From positions 4,155,001 through 4,219,000 of the forward strand of contig NC_023065.1 of the NCBI RefSeq assembly GCF_000513295.1: a stretch of DNA of 64,000 nucleotides. The letters are read 5' to 3'. The stretch comes from Magnetospirillum gryphiswaldense MSR-1 v2 (lineage in GTDB: Bacteria; Pseudomonadota; Alphaproteobacteria; Rhodospirillales; Magnetospirillaceae). Each line of letters starts with the position of its first letter. Position 1 is the first letter of the stretch. Position numbers and translations under genes: made by a program. The notes under the pieces were generated by a model. It did not search any database. It saw only the letters and a program-made list of their open reading frames with translations, and was not told where the DNA came from. Shown here one piece after another: positions 47,071 through 55,488 of this stretch.

Positions 47071-47577
47071 TCAGCGTCGGGTGGGAGCGGGTAATGCCTT
47101 GCGCCGCCATTCCGGGCGCAGCGCCGGCTGGCCCGGCTTGGCCGGTGCCATGGGCGGACGCAGGTAAAGCGCGACCAAATCCAGATAAGGTGTGGCCGGA
47201 ATGATCAGCATGGCCACCGTGCTGATCAGCTTGGTGGCGGTGACCGGTCGGTCGATTTCCACCTCGGTGCCCAGGACCAGGCGGCCTTGGGCGACGCGGA
47301 AGCGGGATTTCAGCGCATCGTTGGCAGCGCCCATGATCTGGTTGAGACCGGCCCGCGCCGCCGGCGATTCGGCGGAAAACGGCATGGGGCCGACATCGCC
47401 GACCACCCGCAGATGGCCGTGATCGTCCTTTTCCTCGTAGCGGATGGCGAAGCGGATGTCATGGAAGGTGAAGTCGAACTGAAAGACGCCGCCCGGATTG
47501 ATGGGCAGAGCTTCCAGGGCTTCCATATCCAGGGGCAGGCACATGCCGCCGATGATCAGATGTTTAGGATCGGGCAT
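47071..47577 (-). CDS. Conserved hypothetical protein
   Basis: A 168-residue protein starting ATG 47577 (MPDPKHLIIGGMCLPLDME). The centre contains FQFDFTFHDIRFAIRYEEKD; a single hydrophobic stretch (LISTVAMLIIPATPYLDLVALYL) near the C-terminus is followed by a basic proline-rich tail (PAKPGQPALRPEWRRK). It may be peripheral or membrane-associated. I do not recognise a family. It sits between the LysM gene and the divergent psd-pssA pair, 134 bases from the psd start. Confidence 0.6.
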   Translation of the reverse strand: MPDPKHLIIGGMCLPLDMEALEALPINPGGVFQFDFTFHDIRFAIRYEEKDDHGHLRVVGDVGPMPFSAESPAARAGLNQIMGAANDALKSRFRVAQGRLVLGTEVEIDRPVTATKLISTVAMLIIPATPYLDLVALYLRPPMAPAKPGQPALRPEWRRKALPAPTRR

Positions 47578-47711
47578 TGGGACTTTGACTGTTTCACGGA
47601 CCGGCGTTGACGGTAGCACGTCCCGATTCCGGATAAAACCGCCATAAGCCTATTAACGGCGGCTGTTCGCACGTTTACAATGCGCAGCCATCAAAACGCA
47701 CGAGGTTCACC

Positions 47712-48419
47712 TTGCAGTCTCAAAACCTGTCCATGTCCAGCTACATCATGGTCCCGATCCATCGGGAAGGCTGGCCGTTCATCGCCCTGTTCGCCGTCGC
47801 GGCGATCTTGTTGGGTCTGCTGTGGCAACCTTTGGGCTGGCTGGGGCTGGTGGCGACCTTGTGGTGCGCCTATTTCTTCCGCAATCCCGACCGGGTCACC
47901 CCCACGCGCGACGGTCTGGTCATCAGCCCCGCCGACGGTGTGGTCTGTTTGGTCGGCGATGCGGTGCCGCCCGCCGGCCTGGGCCTGGGCGAGACGCCGC
48001 GCCCGCGCGTTTGCGTGTTCATGAGCGTGTTCGACGTCCATATCAACCGCGCGCCGCTGTCGGGCCGGGTGACCAAGCTGGCCTATCATGCCGGCAAGTT
48101 CGTCAATGCCGCCCTCGACAAGGCGAGCGAGGAAAACGAACGCATGGCGGTGGCGCTGGAATTGGAAGACGGGCGCTCTGTCGCCTTCGTCCAGATCGCC
48201 GGTCTGGTGGCACGACGCATCCGCTGCGATCTGGTCGAAGGCCAGACCATCCGCGCCGGCGAGCGTTTCGGCCTGATCCGTTTCGGTTCGCGCGTTGACG
48301 TCTATTTCCCCGAAGGGGTTCAGCCGCAAGTCACCTTGGGGCAGCGCTGCATCGCCGGAGAAACCGTGTTGGCCGACCTCAATTCGACCGAACCGGCCCG
48401 CCAGGGCGAGGTGCGCTGA
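47712..48419 (+). CDS. psd: Phosphatidylserine decarboxylase
   Basis: Converts phosphatidylserine to phosphatidylethanolamine at the inner membrane. 235 residues, the short proteobacterial/archaetidylserine-type form. It has a hydrophobic N-terminal anchor and the self-cleavage site in [13 protein letters not shown], where the serine after glycine becomes the pyruvoyl group; [13 protein letters not shown] is also conserved. The start is TTG 47712 because GAGG lies 6 bases upstream; ATG 47733 lacks a site. pssA follows after one base. Confidence 0.93.
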   Translation: MQSQNLSMSSYIMVPIHREGWPFIALFAVAAILLGLLWQPLGWLGLVATLWCAYFFRNPDRVTPTRDGLVISPADGVVCLVGDAVPPAGLGLGETPRPRVCVFMSVFDVHINRAPLSGRVTKLAYHAGKFVNAALDKASEENERMAVALELEDGRSVAFVQIAGLVARRIRCDLVEGQTIRAGERFGLIRFGSRVDVYFPEGVQPQVTLGQRCIAGETVLADLNSTEPARQGEVR

Positions 48420-48420
48420 G

Positions 48421-49275
48421 ATGTTCAAGCCATCAGCCCCAGGCCAGCCCCGGCGCCGTCTGATCCGTCCGCCCAAGCTGCCCGGCCTGTCGCTGAACAA
48501 GCTTATTCCCAATATCCTGACCGTGCTGGCCCTGTGCGCGGGGCTGACTTCGATCCGCTTCGCCCTGCATGGCAAGTGGGAGCACGCGGTGCTGTCCATC
48601 GTCCTGGCCGCCATCCTCGACGGTCTGGACGGGCGGGTGGCGCGGCTGCTGCAAGGGACGTCGAAATTCGGCGCCGAGTTGGATTCCCTGTCCGATTTCG
48701 TCAGTTTCGGCGTCGCTCCGGCCATGGTGCTGTATTTCTGGACCATGCAGGGCGCCGGCGGCTTCGGCTGGGCCTTGGTGCTTTTGTTCGCGGTGTGCTG
48801 CGCCCTGCGGCTGGCCCGTTTCAACACCATGCTGGGCAATGCCGACCTGCCGCCTTATGCCTATAATTTCTTCACCGGCATTCCCGCCCCCGCCGCCGCC
48901 GGGGTGGTGCTGCTGCCCATGGTCGCCAGCTTTGAATTCGGCGACAGCTTTTTCGCCCGCCCCACCGTGGTGTCGGTCTTTCTGCTGGGGGTGGCCTTCC
49001 TGATGGTCAGCACCATCCCCACCTTCTCTTTCAAGAAGGTTCGCATCCCCAATGCCTGGGTGTTGCCGGTGCTGTTGATCGTCGGCCTGCTGGCCGCGTT
49101 CCTGGTGACCGAGCCGTGGTTGACCCTGGTGGTGCTGGGTTTTGCCTATGTCGGCCTGATTCCCGTCAGTATCCGCGCCTTCCGCCGGCTCAAACGCCAG
49201 GCCGAGGCGGTGGTGCAGGCGGAGACGCTGGTGGCGGCTCCTTCTGATAGTGACGAAAATGCCACGGTGTCGTGA
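48421..49275 (+). CDS. pssA: CDP-diacylglycerol-serine O-phosphatidyltransferase
   Basis: Makes phosphatidylserine, the substrate of Psd, so the two adjacent genes complete phosphatidylethanolamine synthesis. A 284-residue integral membrane enzyme with about eight helices. The CDP-alcohol phosphotransferase motif spans DGLDGRVARLL through GAELDSLSDFVSFG and holds the metal-binding aspartates. ATG 48421 follows the psd stop by one base. Confidence 0.95.
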   Translation: MFKPSAPGQPRRRLIRPPKLPGLSLNKLIPNILTVLALCAGLTSIRFALHGKWEHAVLSIVLAAILDGLDGRVARLLQGTSKFGAELDSLSDFVSFGVAPAMVLYFWTMQGAGGFGWALVLLFAVCCALRLARFNTMLGNADLPPYAYNFFTGIPAPAAAGVVLLPMVASFEFGDSFFARPTVVSVFLLGVAFLMVSTIPTFSFKKVRIPNAWVLPVLLIVGLLAAFLVTEPWLTLVVLGFAYVGLIPVSIRAFRRLKRQAEAVVQAETLVAAPSDSDENATVS

Positions 49276-49302
49276 AACATTGAATCTTCTCTAAGGCGGT
49301 CC

Positions 49303-49331
49303 TTGCCGTGGGTGACGTCCTGCGGTAGAAA
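49303..49331 (+). promoter_or_regulatory. Candidate sigma-70 promoter of the ompA-like gene
   Basis: TTGCCG (49303-49308), a 17-base spacer and TAGAAA (49326-49331), giving a leader of roughly 45 bases before the ATG at 49380. Confidence 0.45.
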
Positions 49332-49379
49332 CCAGACTAATCGCGTGCGAACCTGTTAATGCATAAGGAAGCCCTCTCA

Positions 49380-50339
49380 ATGCGTACCATGAAGACTCTG
49401 CTGGTTGCTGGCGTTCTCGCCGCCCTGCCCGTCGCCGCCAACGCCCAGTGGTATGTTGGTTTGGACGGTGGCGCCAATTACATGCAAGACCCGGGTTCGT
49501 CCACCGGCGCCGATTCCGATTGGGGTTGGGTTGGTCTGGGCCAGGTCGGCTACAGCTTCGGCGCTCCCAAGGTGGAGTTTGAAGTCGGCTACCGCGCCAA
49601 CGACTCGATCGACTCGATCAGCACCATGGTCAACGGCATCTATGACTTCATGCCGACCGGCAAGTGGCATCCCTTCGTCGGCGCCGGTATCGGCTGGGCT
49701 TGGCTGGACGGCGACTTCGCCGGGAACGGCGCCCGCAATTCCGATAACGCTTTCGCCTACCAGGGCATCGCCGGCGTCGGCTACGACCTCGACAGCAACT
49801 GGGCTTTGAAGGCTCAGTACCGTTACTTCGCCACCCTGGACGCCGATGTGGGCACCGCCAATTCGGGCGACAGCGATTATCGCAACCACTCGATCCTGGC
49901 CGGCTTCACCTACAAGTTCGGCGCTCCGGCTCCGGTCGTTGCTCCGGCCCCGGCTCCGGTTCCGGTTGCCGCCCCGGCTCCTGCCCCGGTCGCCAAGCCC
50001 GTGCCGACCCCCAAGAACTTCATCGTGTTCTTCGACTTCAACAAGTCGGACATCACCCCGGAAGCTTCCAAGGTCATCACCCAGGCCGTCGATACCGCCA
50101 AGAAGGGCAAGACCACCCGTGTTGACCTGACCGGCCACGCCGACCGTTCCGGCCCGGACAAGTACAACATGGCTCTGTCGCTGAAGCGCGCCAACGCCGT
50201 CAAGGCCGCCATGGTCAAGCAGGGCATCCCCGCCGACCAGATCTCGGTTGTCGGCAAGGGCGAAGCGGTCCCGCTGGTCCAGACCCCCGACGGTGTGCGC
50301 GAGCCGCAGAACCGCCGCGTCGAAATCGTCCTGCCCTAA
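49380..50339 (+). CDS. OmpA-family outer membrane protein
   Basis: A 319-residue abundant-type porin-like protein. The signal peptide ends at NAQW near residue 22. An eight-stranded OmpA-like barrel follows (WYVGLDGGANYMQ through ILAGFTYKFG), then a Pro-Ala-Val hinge (repeats of APAPVP) and a C-terminal OmpA/MotB peptidoglycan-binding domain (FFDFNKSDITPEA, LTGHADRSG, NRRVEIVLP). ATG 49380 has AAGGA upstream; the ATG at 49359 lacks one. Codon choice is more uniform than in neighbours (gcc, ggc, aag, ctg), as expected for a highly expressed gene. It ends in a strong terminator. Confidence 0.94.
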   Translation: MRTMKTLLVAGVLAALPVAANAQWYVGLDGGANYMQDPGSSTGADSDWGWVGLGQVGYSFGAPKVEFEVGYRANDSIDSISTMVNGIYDFMPTGKWHPFVGAGIGWAWLDGDFAGNGARNSDNAFAYQGIAGVGYDLDSNWALKAQYRYFATLDADVGTANSGDSDYRNHSILAGFTYKFGAPAPVVAPAPAPVPVAAPAPAPVAKPVPTPKNFIVFFDFNKSDITPEASKVITQAVDTAKKGKTTRVDLTGHADRSGPDKYNMALSLKRANAVKAAMVKQGIPADQISVVGKGEAVPLVQTPDGVREPQNRRVEIVLP

Positions 50340-50359
50340 TCGGTTGGTCGTAGCGAAGA

Positions 50360-50388
50360 CCCCCGGTCCTAAGGACCGGGGGTTTTTT
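50360..50388 (+). terminator. Strong terminator of the ompA-like gene
   Basis: A 10-bp perfect stem CCCCCGGTCC/GGACCGGGGG with loop TAA, followed by TTTTTT. Confidence 0.95.
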
Positions 50389-50522
50389 GCGTTTTAGGAA
50401 AGCATGGCTATCGTTCGGCCCAAATGCGGATGTCTTCCGGGTGGTTGAGAGGCAATCGCGGGCGCGTGATCGTCATGGTCATCGGCTGATTGCCCGCAAT
50501 TCTCAGCCAGAGAGGCGTTTGC

Positions 50523-51164
50523 ATGTACGTTCCGTCCCATTTTGAAGAAGCCGAAGTCGACATTCTTCACGACCTCATTTCATGCCATCCGTTCGGGGTC
50601 TTGGTGACGTATGGGATCGACGGTCTGGACGCCAACCACATTCCCTTTGAACTGGACAAAGGGGAAGGGTCGCTTGGCGTGCTGCGTGCTCATGTGGCAC
50701 GGGCAAATCCGCTTTGGCGGAATGTAAGCGACGGCGATGAGGTGCTGGCGGTATTCCAAGCCGGTGACGCCTACATCTCACCCAACTGGTACCCCAGCAA
50801 GCACGAGTCCCATAAGCAGGTTCCAACTTGGAACTACAAGGTTGCTCACGCTTACGGACGCATCGTCGTCAAAGATGACGAACGAACCGTGCGCGGCATC
50901 GTCGCCCGCCTGACCAAATCCCACGAAGTGTCGCAGCCCGTACCGTGGAAGATGAGCGATAGCCCCAAGGCGTTCATCGACACCATGGTGAAAGCCATTG
51001 TCGGGATCGAGATCCACGTCACGCGCCTGATTGGGAAATCCAAGCTGAGCCAGAATCGGGAGCCGCGAGACATTCGAGGGGCTGCTTTAGCCTTGAAAAG
51101 GCAAGGTGATCACCTGATTGCCGACGCAATGCTCGCCTGCGTCTCGGCCAAGGAGGAGGTATAG
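50523..51164 (+). CDS. PaiB-type FMN-binding protein
   Basis: A 213-residue member of the PaiB family: FMN-binding split barrel with the N-terminal motif MYVPSHFEE, a central ISPNWYPSKHESHKQVPTWNY and the C-terminal IVGIEIHVTRLIGKSKLSQN. In Bacillus PaiB is described as a negative regulator of sporulation and protease genes; in other bacteria the role is unclear and may be enzymatic. ATG 50523 has GAGAGG 7 bases upstream. Codon usage is slightly less GC-biased than neighbours, so horizontal gain is possible but not strong. Single-gene unit. Confidence 0.88.
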   Translation: MYVPSHFEEAEVDILHDLISCHPFGVLVTYGIDGLDANHIPFELDKGEGSLGVLRAHVARANPLWRNVSDGDEVLAVFQAGDAYISPNWYPSKHESHKQVPTWNYKVAHAYGRIVVKDDERTVRGIVARLTKSHEVSQPVPWKMSDSPKAFIDTMVKAIVGIEIHVTRLIGKSKLSQNREPRDIRGAALALKRQGDHLIADAMLACVSAKEEV

Positions 51165-51212
51165 GGGTAAAATCAGTGGGCAAAGCCGACTGGCCGCTGA
51201 ATGCAGGCAGCT

Positions 51213-51806
51213 CTAATCAAACAGCCCTTGCCAGGGCGCCCATCCACAGATGAAGTCGGCCAGCGCGGCATAACCGCCAGCGCCAGGGTGGACGCCATCC
51301 CCGGCGCCCGCTTCATCCATCCAGGAACGGTGCTGGCGCAGAAACCCATGGATGGGCAGATAAGGCAGGTCCAGGCGTGCGGCAAGGGCCGTGAAATCCT
51401 CACACAAAGAGGTGATACGGCCATCGGCGGCAGCATCGTCCGCGATGGGGGCGGGGCCGATGAAGAGGGTGCGGGCATAGGCTTGGGCGGGGCGCAGCAG
51501 GCATTCCGCTTCGGCCAGGGTGTGTTGAGGCGGAATGTTCTGGGCGGAATCATTGGCGCCAAAAGAAAAGATCAGGCGACGCTGGGCGGGAGCGATGCCA
51601 TCCAGCCGGGCTTGGGCTTCGACCTGCCAGCGCCGGTGAATTTGTGCGGTTTTATCGCCGCGAATGCCCAGGTTGTAGACGGTCAGGTCGGGCGAAGCGG
51701 TCCTCTGTGAGGCGCAGGCGCGACCGACCCAGCCCAAGCCAGTGGGATCGCCGGTGCCGTTGATGAAGCTGTCCCCGAAGAAACACAACCGCAAGGCCGC
51801 GGGCAA
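51213..51806 (-). CDS. GDSL/SGNH-family hydrolase
   Basis: A 197-residue esterase/lipase of the SGNH superfamily. All four blocks are visible: GDS in CFFGDSFING (nucleophile), the glycine in LGIRGDKT, asparagine in FGANDSAQN and the Asp/His pair in DGVHPGAGG. No signal peptide, so it acts in the cytoplasm. The start is not an ATG: TTG at 51806 is closest to the upstream stop, another TTG lies four codons later. It follows the AK-rich exported protein by three bases and may share its transcript. Substrate unknown. Confidence 0.87.
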   Translation of the reverse strand: MPAALRLCFFGDSFINGTGDPTGLGWVGRACASQRTASPDLTVYNLGIRGDKTAQIHRRWQVEAQARLDGIAPAQRRLIFSFGANDSAQNIPPQHTLAEAECLLRPAQAYARTLFIGPAPIADDAAADGRITSLCEDFTALAARLDLPYLPIHGFLRQHRSWMDEAGAGDGVHPGAGGYAALADFICGWAPWQGLFD

Positions 51807-51809
51807 GGG

Positions 51810-52415
51810 TCAGCCCTTGCTGGCGGCCTGCGTCGCCGGCTTGGCGGCGGGCTTGTCGGCCTTGGCTTTTTCCGCCTTGGCCTTGCTGGAATCGGGTTTC
51901 GGCGCTGCCTTTTCGGCCTTGGCCTGCTTCACCGGCGACGGAACCGGCGCGGCCGAGCAGCCGGCGGTGGCCGGGATCGGCTTTTCAATGGTATTGGCCG
52001 CCCAGTTTTCCATCTCGTGCGGCGACAGGTCCAAGACGGTATCGAACAGCTTGACCTGGGTGTCGCAATATTCTTCCACGTGCTGCGCCCGCATGGAGGC
52101 GTCGTTGGACAATTGGGTGACATAGCGGTCCATGCCGCTTTGGCCCTTGCCCAGGCGTCCGAACATGCCGCGCAGGTGGGTGGCATTGGCATTCATGGTG
52201 GTGCCGAAGCGGTTGACCCAGGTGGACCATTTGCCGCGGAAGTCGACCTCGGTGCCCTGGCACTTGAGGGCGGCGACCATCAACTCGTAATGCAGCTGGC
52301 GCACCTGCATGGCCCGGATGTCTTGCGGCGTATAGCATTGCTGCTTGGCGAAGGCCGGAGCGGCGATGGCGATGCAGACGAGGGCGGCAATGGCGCTGCT
52401 GGATTTACGAATCAC
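51810..52415 (-). CDS. Exported hypothetical protein with lysine/alanine-rich tail
   Basis: A 201-residue protein from GTG 52415 (GAGG 6 bases upstream), with a signal peptide ending PAFAK near residue 24. The mature part begins QQCYTPQDIRAMQVRQLHYE and has four cysteines (two near the N-terminus, CDTQ and GCSA), possibly disulfide-bonded. The last 45 residues are a repetitive Ala-Lys-Pro tail. I do not recognise a family. An ATG-like extension to 52502 has no signal-peptide logic. It is followed by the GDSL hydrolase gene. Confidence 0.65.
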   Translation of the reverse strand: MIRKSSSAIAALVCIAIAAPAFAKQQCYTPQDIRAMQVRQLHYELMVAALKCQGTEVDFRGKWSTWVNRFGTTMNANATHLRGMFGRLGKGQSGMDRYVTQLSNDASMRAQHVEEYCDTQVKLFDTVLDLSPHEMENWAANTIEKPIPATAGCSAAPVPSPVKQAKAEKAAPKPDSSKAKAEKAKADKPAAKPATQAASKG

Positions 52416-52505
52416 TAAGTGCCTCGCGATGGTGGGTTTCAAAGCGGCGCCAGTGTGGCGAAGCGTCGGCGAAAGTGCAACATTTCCGACGACACCCTTC
52501 ACCTT

Positions 52506-53525
52506 TTACCCGGCATTTCCCGCATTCCGGCCGGTGGGGGCCAGCAAGGCCAGGAATTCGGCGCTGACACGCTCCCAAGAAAAGCGACAGGCATGGTCAC
52601 GGCATGACGCGGATGGAATGTCCAGGGCGGCCAGGGCGGCGGCCCGCAGGTCATGGTTCAGCACGCCGGCGGGGGAATCGCCGATCACGTCCAGCGGGCC
52701 GGGGACCGGAAAGGCCGCCACCGGCACGCCCGAGGCCAGGGCTTCCAGCATGACCAGTCCGAACGTGTCGGTTTTGGAGGGGAAGACGAAGCAATCGCCG
52801 GCGGCGAAATAGCGCGATAATTCGGCGTCGCCATTGGCGATGCGCCAGTGCACCTGGGGAAAGCGCTTCATCAGGCCGGCGCGGGCGGGGCCATCGCCGA
52901 CCACCATTTTCGAACCCGGCAGGTCCAGCGACAGAAACGCCGGCAGGTTTTTTTCCACCGCCACCCGGCCCACATAGAGGAAGAGGGGGCGCGGCAGATC
53001 GACGAAATCCTTGGCCTGGGGGTGGAAGGTGACGGCATCGACGCCGTGGCTCCATTCCACCGCATTGACGAAGCCCCATTCCGCCAATTCCCGCCGTACC
53101 GACGGCGATGGGCACATCACCGCCGCCGAGGGGGCGTGAAATCGCCGCATCAAGGCATAGGGCCAGGATAGCGGCACGCCGGTACGGGCGCGGACGTAAT
53201 GGGGAAACTTGGTGTGATAGGCGGTGGTGAAGGGCAGGCGCCGGTCCAGGCACCAGCGCCGCGCCGCCCAGCCCAACGGGCCTTCCGTCGCCAGATGGAT
53301 GGCGTCGGGGGCGAAATCGTGCAGGGCTTGACCAAGCCCGGCGGCGACGAATAGCGACAGCTTGATTTCCGGGTAGGACGGACACGGGATGGTCCTGAAT
53401 TGCCCTGGCTCGATCACCAATAGCTGGTGACCAAGGCGCTCCAGCTGGCCGCACAGACTGGCAAGGACGCGGACCACGCCGTTGCGTTGGGGGTGCCAGG
53501 CGTCGGTGACGATGGCGATGCGCAT
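52506..53525 (-). CDS. Glycosyltransferase family 4 protein (SQDG/mannosyltransferase-like)
   Basis: A 339-residue GT-B-fold glycosyltransferase. The N-terminal acceptor domain starts MRIAIVTDAWHPQRNGVVR. The C-terminal donor domain has FLYVGRVAVEKNLPAFL, the MVVGDGPAR loop and the E-x7-E-like FPSKTDTFGLVMLEALASG, resembling glycolipid glucosyl/mannosyltransferases. A role in glycolipid or envelope glycan synthesis is likely; donor and acceptor are not determined. ATG 53525 has a purine-rich site upstream. Divergent relation to none: murI upstream is in the same direction, 73 bases away with a GC hairpin (53563-53579) between. Confidence 0.87.
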   Translation of the reverse strand: MRIAIVTDAWHPQRNGVVRVLASLCGQLERLGHQLLVIEPGQFRTIPCPSYPEIKLSLFVAAGLGQALHDFAPDAIHLATEGPLGWAARRWCLDRRLPFTTAYHTKFPHYVRARTGVPLSWPYALMRRFHAPSAAVMCPSPSVRRELAEWGFVNAVEWSHGVDAVTFHPQAKDFVDLPRPLFLYVGRVAVEKNLPAFLSLDLPGSKMVVGDGPARAGLMKRFPQVHWRIANGDAELSRYFAAGDCFVFPSKTDTFGLVMLEALASGVPVAAFPVPGPLDVIGDSPAGVLNHDLRAAALAALDIPSASCRDHACRFSWERVSAEFLALLAPTGRNAGNAG

Positions 53526-53598
53526 GGGGGCCTCCTTCGGGGCGTTTGCGCATGCCTAAGCCGCCGCCGCTGTGGCGGCAAGTGACGAAGCGATGAAA

Positions 53599-54411
53599 TC
53601 ACAAATCGATCAGTTCCACCGGTGGTGCCGTCCCCAGGCCGGGGAAAAAAGCGCCGGCGGTGGCGGAAAAGCGGGCCGGGGCGTCGGTGGTGTAAAGATG
53701 GATGCCGCCTTTGCCGCTGCCGGCGGCCAATCCTTTTTGTGCCAGCATGAGGGCGGCCCGTTCAGCCACCGCCTGGGCGCAATCAACCAGCACCGGAATG
53801 GGCCCCAGCACCTTGCGTAAGGAGGGGGCAAGCAGCGGGAAATGCGTGCAGCCCAGCACCAGACAATCGGCTGCGCCGTCGCCTTGGAAGTGCTCGGCCA
53901 GATATTGGCGGATCATGGCCTCGGCGATGGGCCCTTCGGTCAGCCCTTCTTCCACCATGGCAACGAAGAGCGGGCAGGGCACCGGGGTGATGGCGGCTGT
54001 GGGTCGCTGAGCGGCAATCGCCCGGTCGAAGGCGCCGGAGCGGCAGGTGCCCTCGGTGGCGGCGACGACGATGCGCCCGCCGGGCGACAGGGCGGCGGCC
54101 TGCTCGGCCCCGGCATCGATCACGCCCAAGACCAGAAGATCGGGAAAATGCTGGGCCAAGGCGGCGGCGGCATGGGCCGAGGCGGTGTTGCAGGCCAGGA
54201 CCAGCATTTTTATGTCCTGCGACCTGAAAAAAGCCGCCGCCCTCAACACATATTGAATAATCGTCTGCGGCGCTTTGGTTCCATAGGGTAAACGTGCGAC
54301 ATCACCCAGGTACAGCAATGTCTCTGCCGGCAGGCGGCGGTGCAGGGCCGCGGCCACGGTCAAGCCGCCGACACCGGAATCGAACACCCCGATGGGGCGG
54401 GTGCAGTTCAT
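53599..54411 (-). CDS. murI: Glutamate racemase MurI
   Basis: Provides D-glutamate for peptidoglycan. 270 residues. Both catalytic cysteines are present, in LACNTASAHA and LGCTHFPLL, with the N-terminal GVFDSGVGGLTV. ATG 54411 is the family start; the open frame to 54453 reaches into the promoter region. It diverges from the six-gene signalling operon; the 290-base region between them carries regulatory signals annotated separately. Confidence 0.95.
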   Translation of the reverse strand: MNCTRPIGVFDSGVGGLTVAAALHRRLPAETLLYLGDVARLPYGTKAPQTIIQYVLRAAAFFRSQDIKMLVLACNTASAHAAAALAQHFPDLLVLGVIDAGAEQAAALSPGGRIVVAATEGTCRSGAFDRAIAAQRPTAAITPVPCPLFVAMVEEGLTEGPIAEAMIRQYLAEHFQGDGAADCLVLGCTHFPLLAPSLRKVLGPIPVLVDCAQAVAERAALMLAQKGLAAGSGKGGIHLYTTDAPARFSATAGAFFPGLGTAPPVELIDL

Positions 54412-54440
54412 ATGCTCTAAGGTATTGACCGTAGAATGAT

Positions 54441-54451
54441 CGGGATTATCC
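54441..54451 (+). repeat. CGGGATTATCC element, copy 1
   Basis: An 11-base sequence repeated exactly at 54519-54529, 78 bases downstream in the same orientation. The core GGATTATCC is itself nearly palindromic (GGAT-T-ATCC). It lies between murI and the six-gene operon; the second copy is next to the operon's -35 box. Candidate operator. Confidence 0.45.
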
Positions 54452-54518
54452 AAGATTTAGTCCCTATTACCTATTGCGCACAGGTTCCATTTGCGCAGTC
54501 ATATGGTTATTTTGGTGC

Positions 54519-54529
54519 CGGGATTATCC
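54519..54529 (+). repeat. CGGGATTATCC element, copy 2, beside the -35 box
   Basis: Exact repeat of 54441-54451. It ends six bases before the TTGGCG -35 box of the operon promoter, a good position for an activator or repressor. Which protein would bind is unknown. Confidence 0.45.
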
Positions 54530-54534
54530 GGCCC

Positions 54535-54563
54535 TTGGCGGTTTTATGTAAATAGCCTATAAA
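54535..54563 (+). promoter_or_regulatory. Sigma-70-type promoter of the six-gene signalling operon
   Basis: TTGGCG (54535-54540), a 17-base spacer and TATAAA (54558-54563). A start near 54570 would give a leader of about 130 bases. It is the only good promoter seen between murI and the first operon gene. Confidence 0.6.
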
Positions 54564-54664
54564 TGTAGTTGGGGAAATGGCCGGTGCCGTGCATTGGTAT
54601 GGTTAGCGGAGTTGGGAGGCATGGTTTGTCTGGCTTGAGCGGGTCTCTGCATTGGTCAAGGGCG

Positions 54665-54686
54665 CGGCCCGCCACACAGCGGGCCG
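54665..54686 (+). promoter_or_regulatory. 8-bp leader hairpin next to the ribosome-binding site
   Basis: CGGCCCGC (54665-54672) and GCGGGCCG (54679-54686) with loop CACACA. The AGGGGG ribosome-binding site follows immediately at 54687. There is no T tract, so it is a possible translational control or transcript-stability element rather than a terminator. Confidence 0.45.
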
Positions 54687-54701
54687 AGGGGGCTTGATCC
54701 C

Positions 54702-55481
54702 ATGTCGTGGTCGTTGGCCCGCAAGGTATCCGCCGCGTTGATCGCCATTTTGGTGTGCACCATGATGGTGACGGCTCTGTTCGGCTTTTTCAAGTTCCAG
54801 GACGTGATGTCGGAGCTGGTGCGCTCCCGTTACAGCTTCGTCGCCTTCACCATCAAGCAGAAGGTGGAAGACAGTCTGAACCTGGGTTTCGCCCTGCGAC
54901 AATTACGTCAGGTGCAAGAAACCATCGAGCTGGAAAAAGCCCGTGACGAGCAGGTTCAGGGCATCGAGATTTATGACGCCAAGGGTGAAATTCTCTTCAA
55001 CAGCGACCGAGGCCGCATCGGCGCCTCGGTGCCGGAAAATTGGCTGTTGCCGTTGAGTCTCACCAATTTGCAGCCTTTCGCTTTCCTCGACGAGGATTCC
55101 AACGTCGTCGGCCTGCCCCTGGTCAACAGTCTGGGCAAGGTCGAAGGCGCGGTGGTGTTGCTTTATCCCACCGGCTATGTGGAGCGTGAATTGGGCCCCA
55201 TGCTGTGGCGTCTGGCCGGCGAGATCGCCGGGCTGGTGGTGGTGTTCAGTCTGCTGGCCGTGGTCGTGGCCAGCATCGCCCTGGGCGCGGTGCGCCGGCG
55301 CCTGCACGCCATGGAACATGCCCTGCTTCTGGCCCCGGGGGCCGAGGCGCCGCTGGATGATGTGGCGACGGTAAATGAATTCGACGGGCATTTCGGCGAG
55401 TTCGTCGCCAAGACCCGTGAAGCGGTTGAACATATCAAAGCGTCGACCGATGAAGTCGAACGCCTTGACCGGCTTGCGTGA
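54702..55481 (+). CDS. Membrane sensor protein without output domain (operon gene 1)
   Basis: A 259-residue protein: membrane helix at about residues 8-32, a periplasmic domain to about residue 165, a second helix near 170-198 and a cytoplasmic tail of about 60 residues that resembles a HAMP or linker helix (RRRLHAMEHALLLAPG) but carries no kinase, methyl-accepting or cyclase domain. The periplasmic part has a PAS/Cache-like strand motif (GIEIYDAKGEILFNSDRG). The same type of motif recurs in the sensor parts of genes 2 and 5 of this operon. ATG 54702 follows AGGGGG by 9 bases; gene 2 starts seven bases after its stop. Probably a signalling subunit for a neighbour. Confidence 0.75.
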   Translation: MSWSLARKVSAALIAILVCTMMVTALFGFFKFQDVMSELVRSRYSFVAFTIKQKVEDSLNLGFALRQLRQVQETIELEKARDEQVQGIEIYDAKGEILFNSDRGRIGASVPENWLLPLSLTNLQPFAFLDEDSNVVGLPLVNSLGKVEGAVVLLYPTGYVERELGPMLWRLAGEIAGLVVVFSLLAVVVASIALGAVRRRLHAMEHALLLAPGAEAPLDDVATVNEFDGHFGEFVAKTREAVEHIKASTDEVERLDRLA

Positions 55482-55488
55482 GGGGGCC

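Noticed and set aside
53563-53579. Terminator between murI and the glycosyltransferase
   Set aside because: A GCCGCC/GGCGGC hairpin is present, but no T tract follows on the minus strand.
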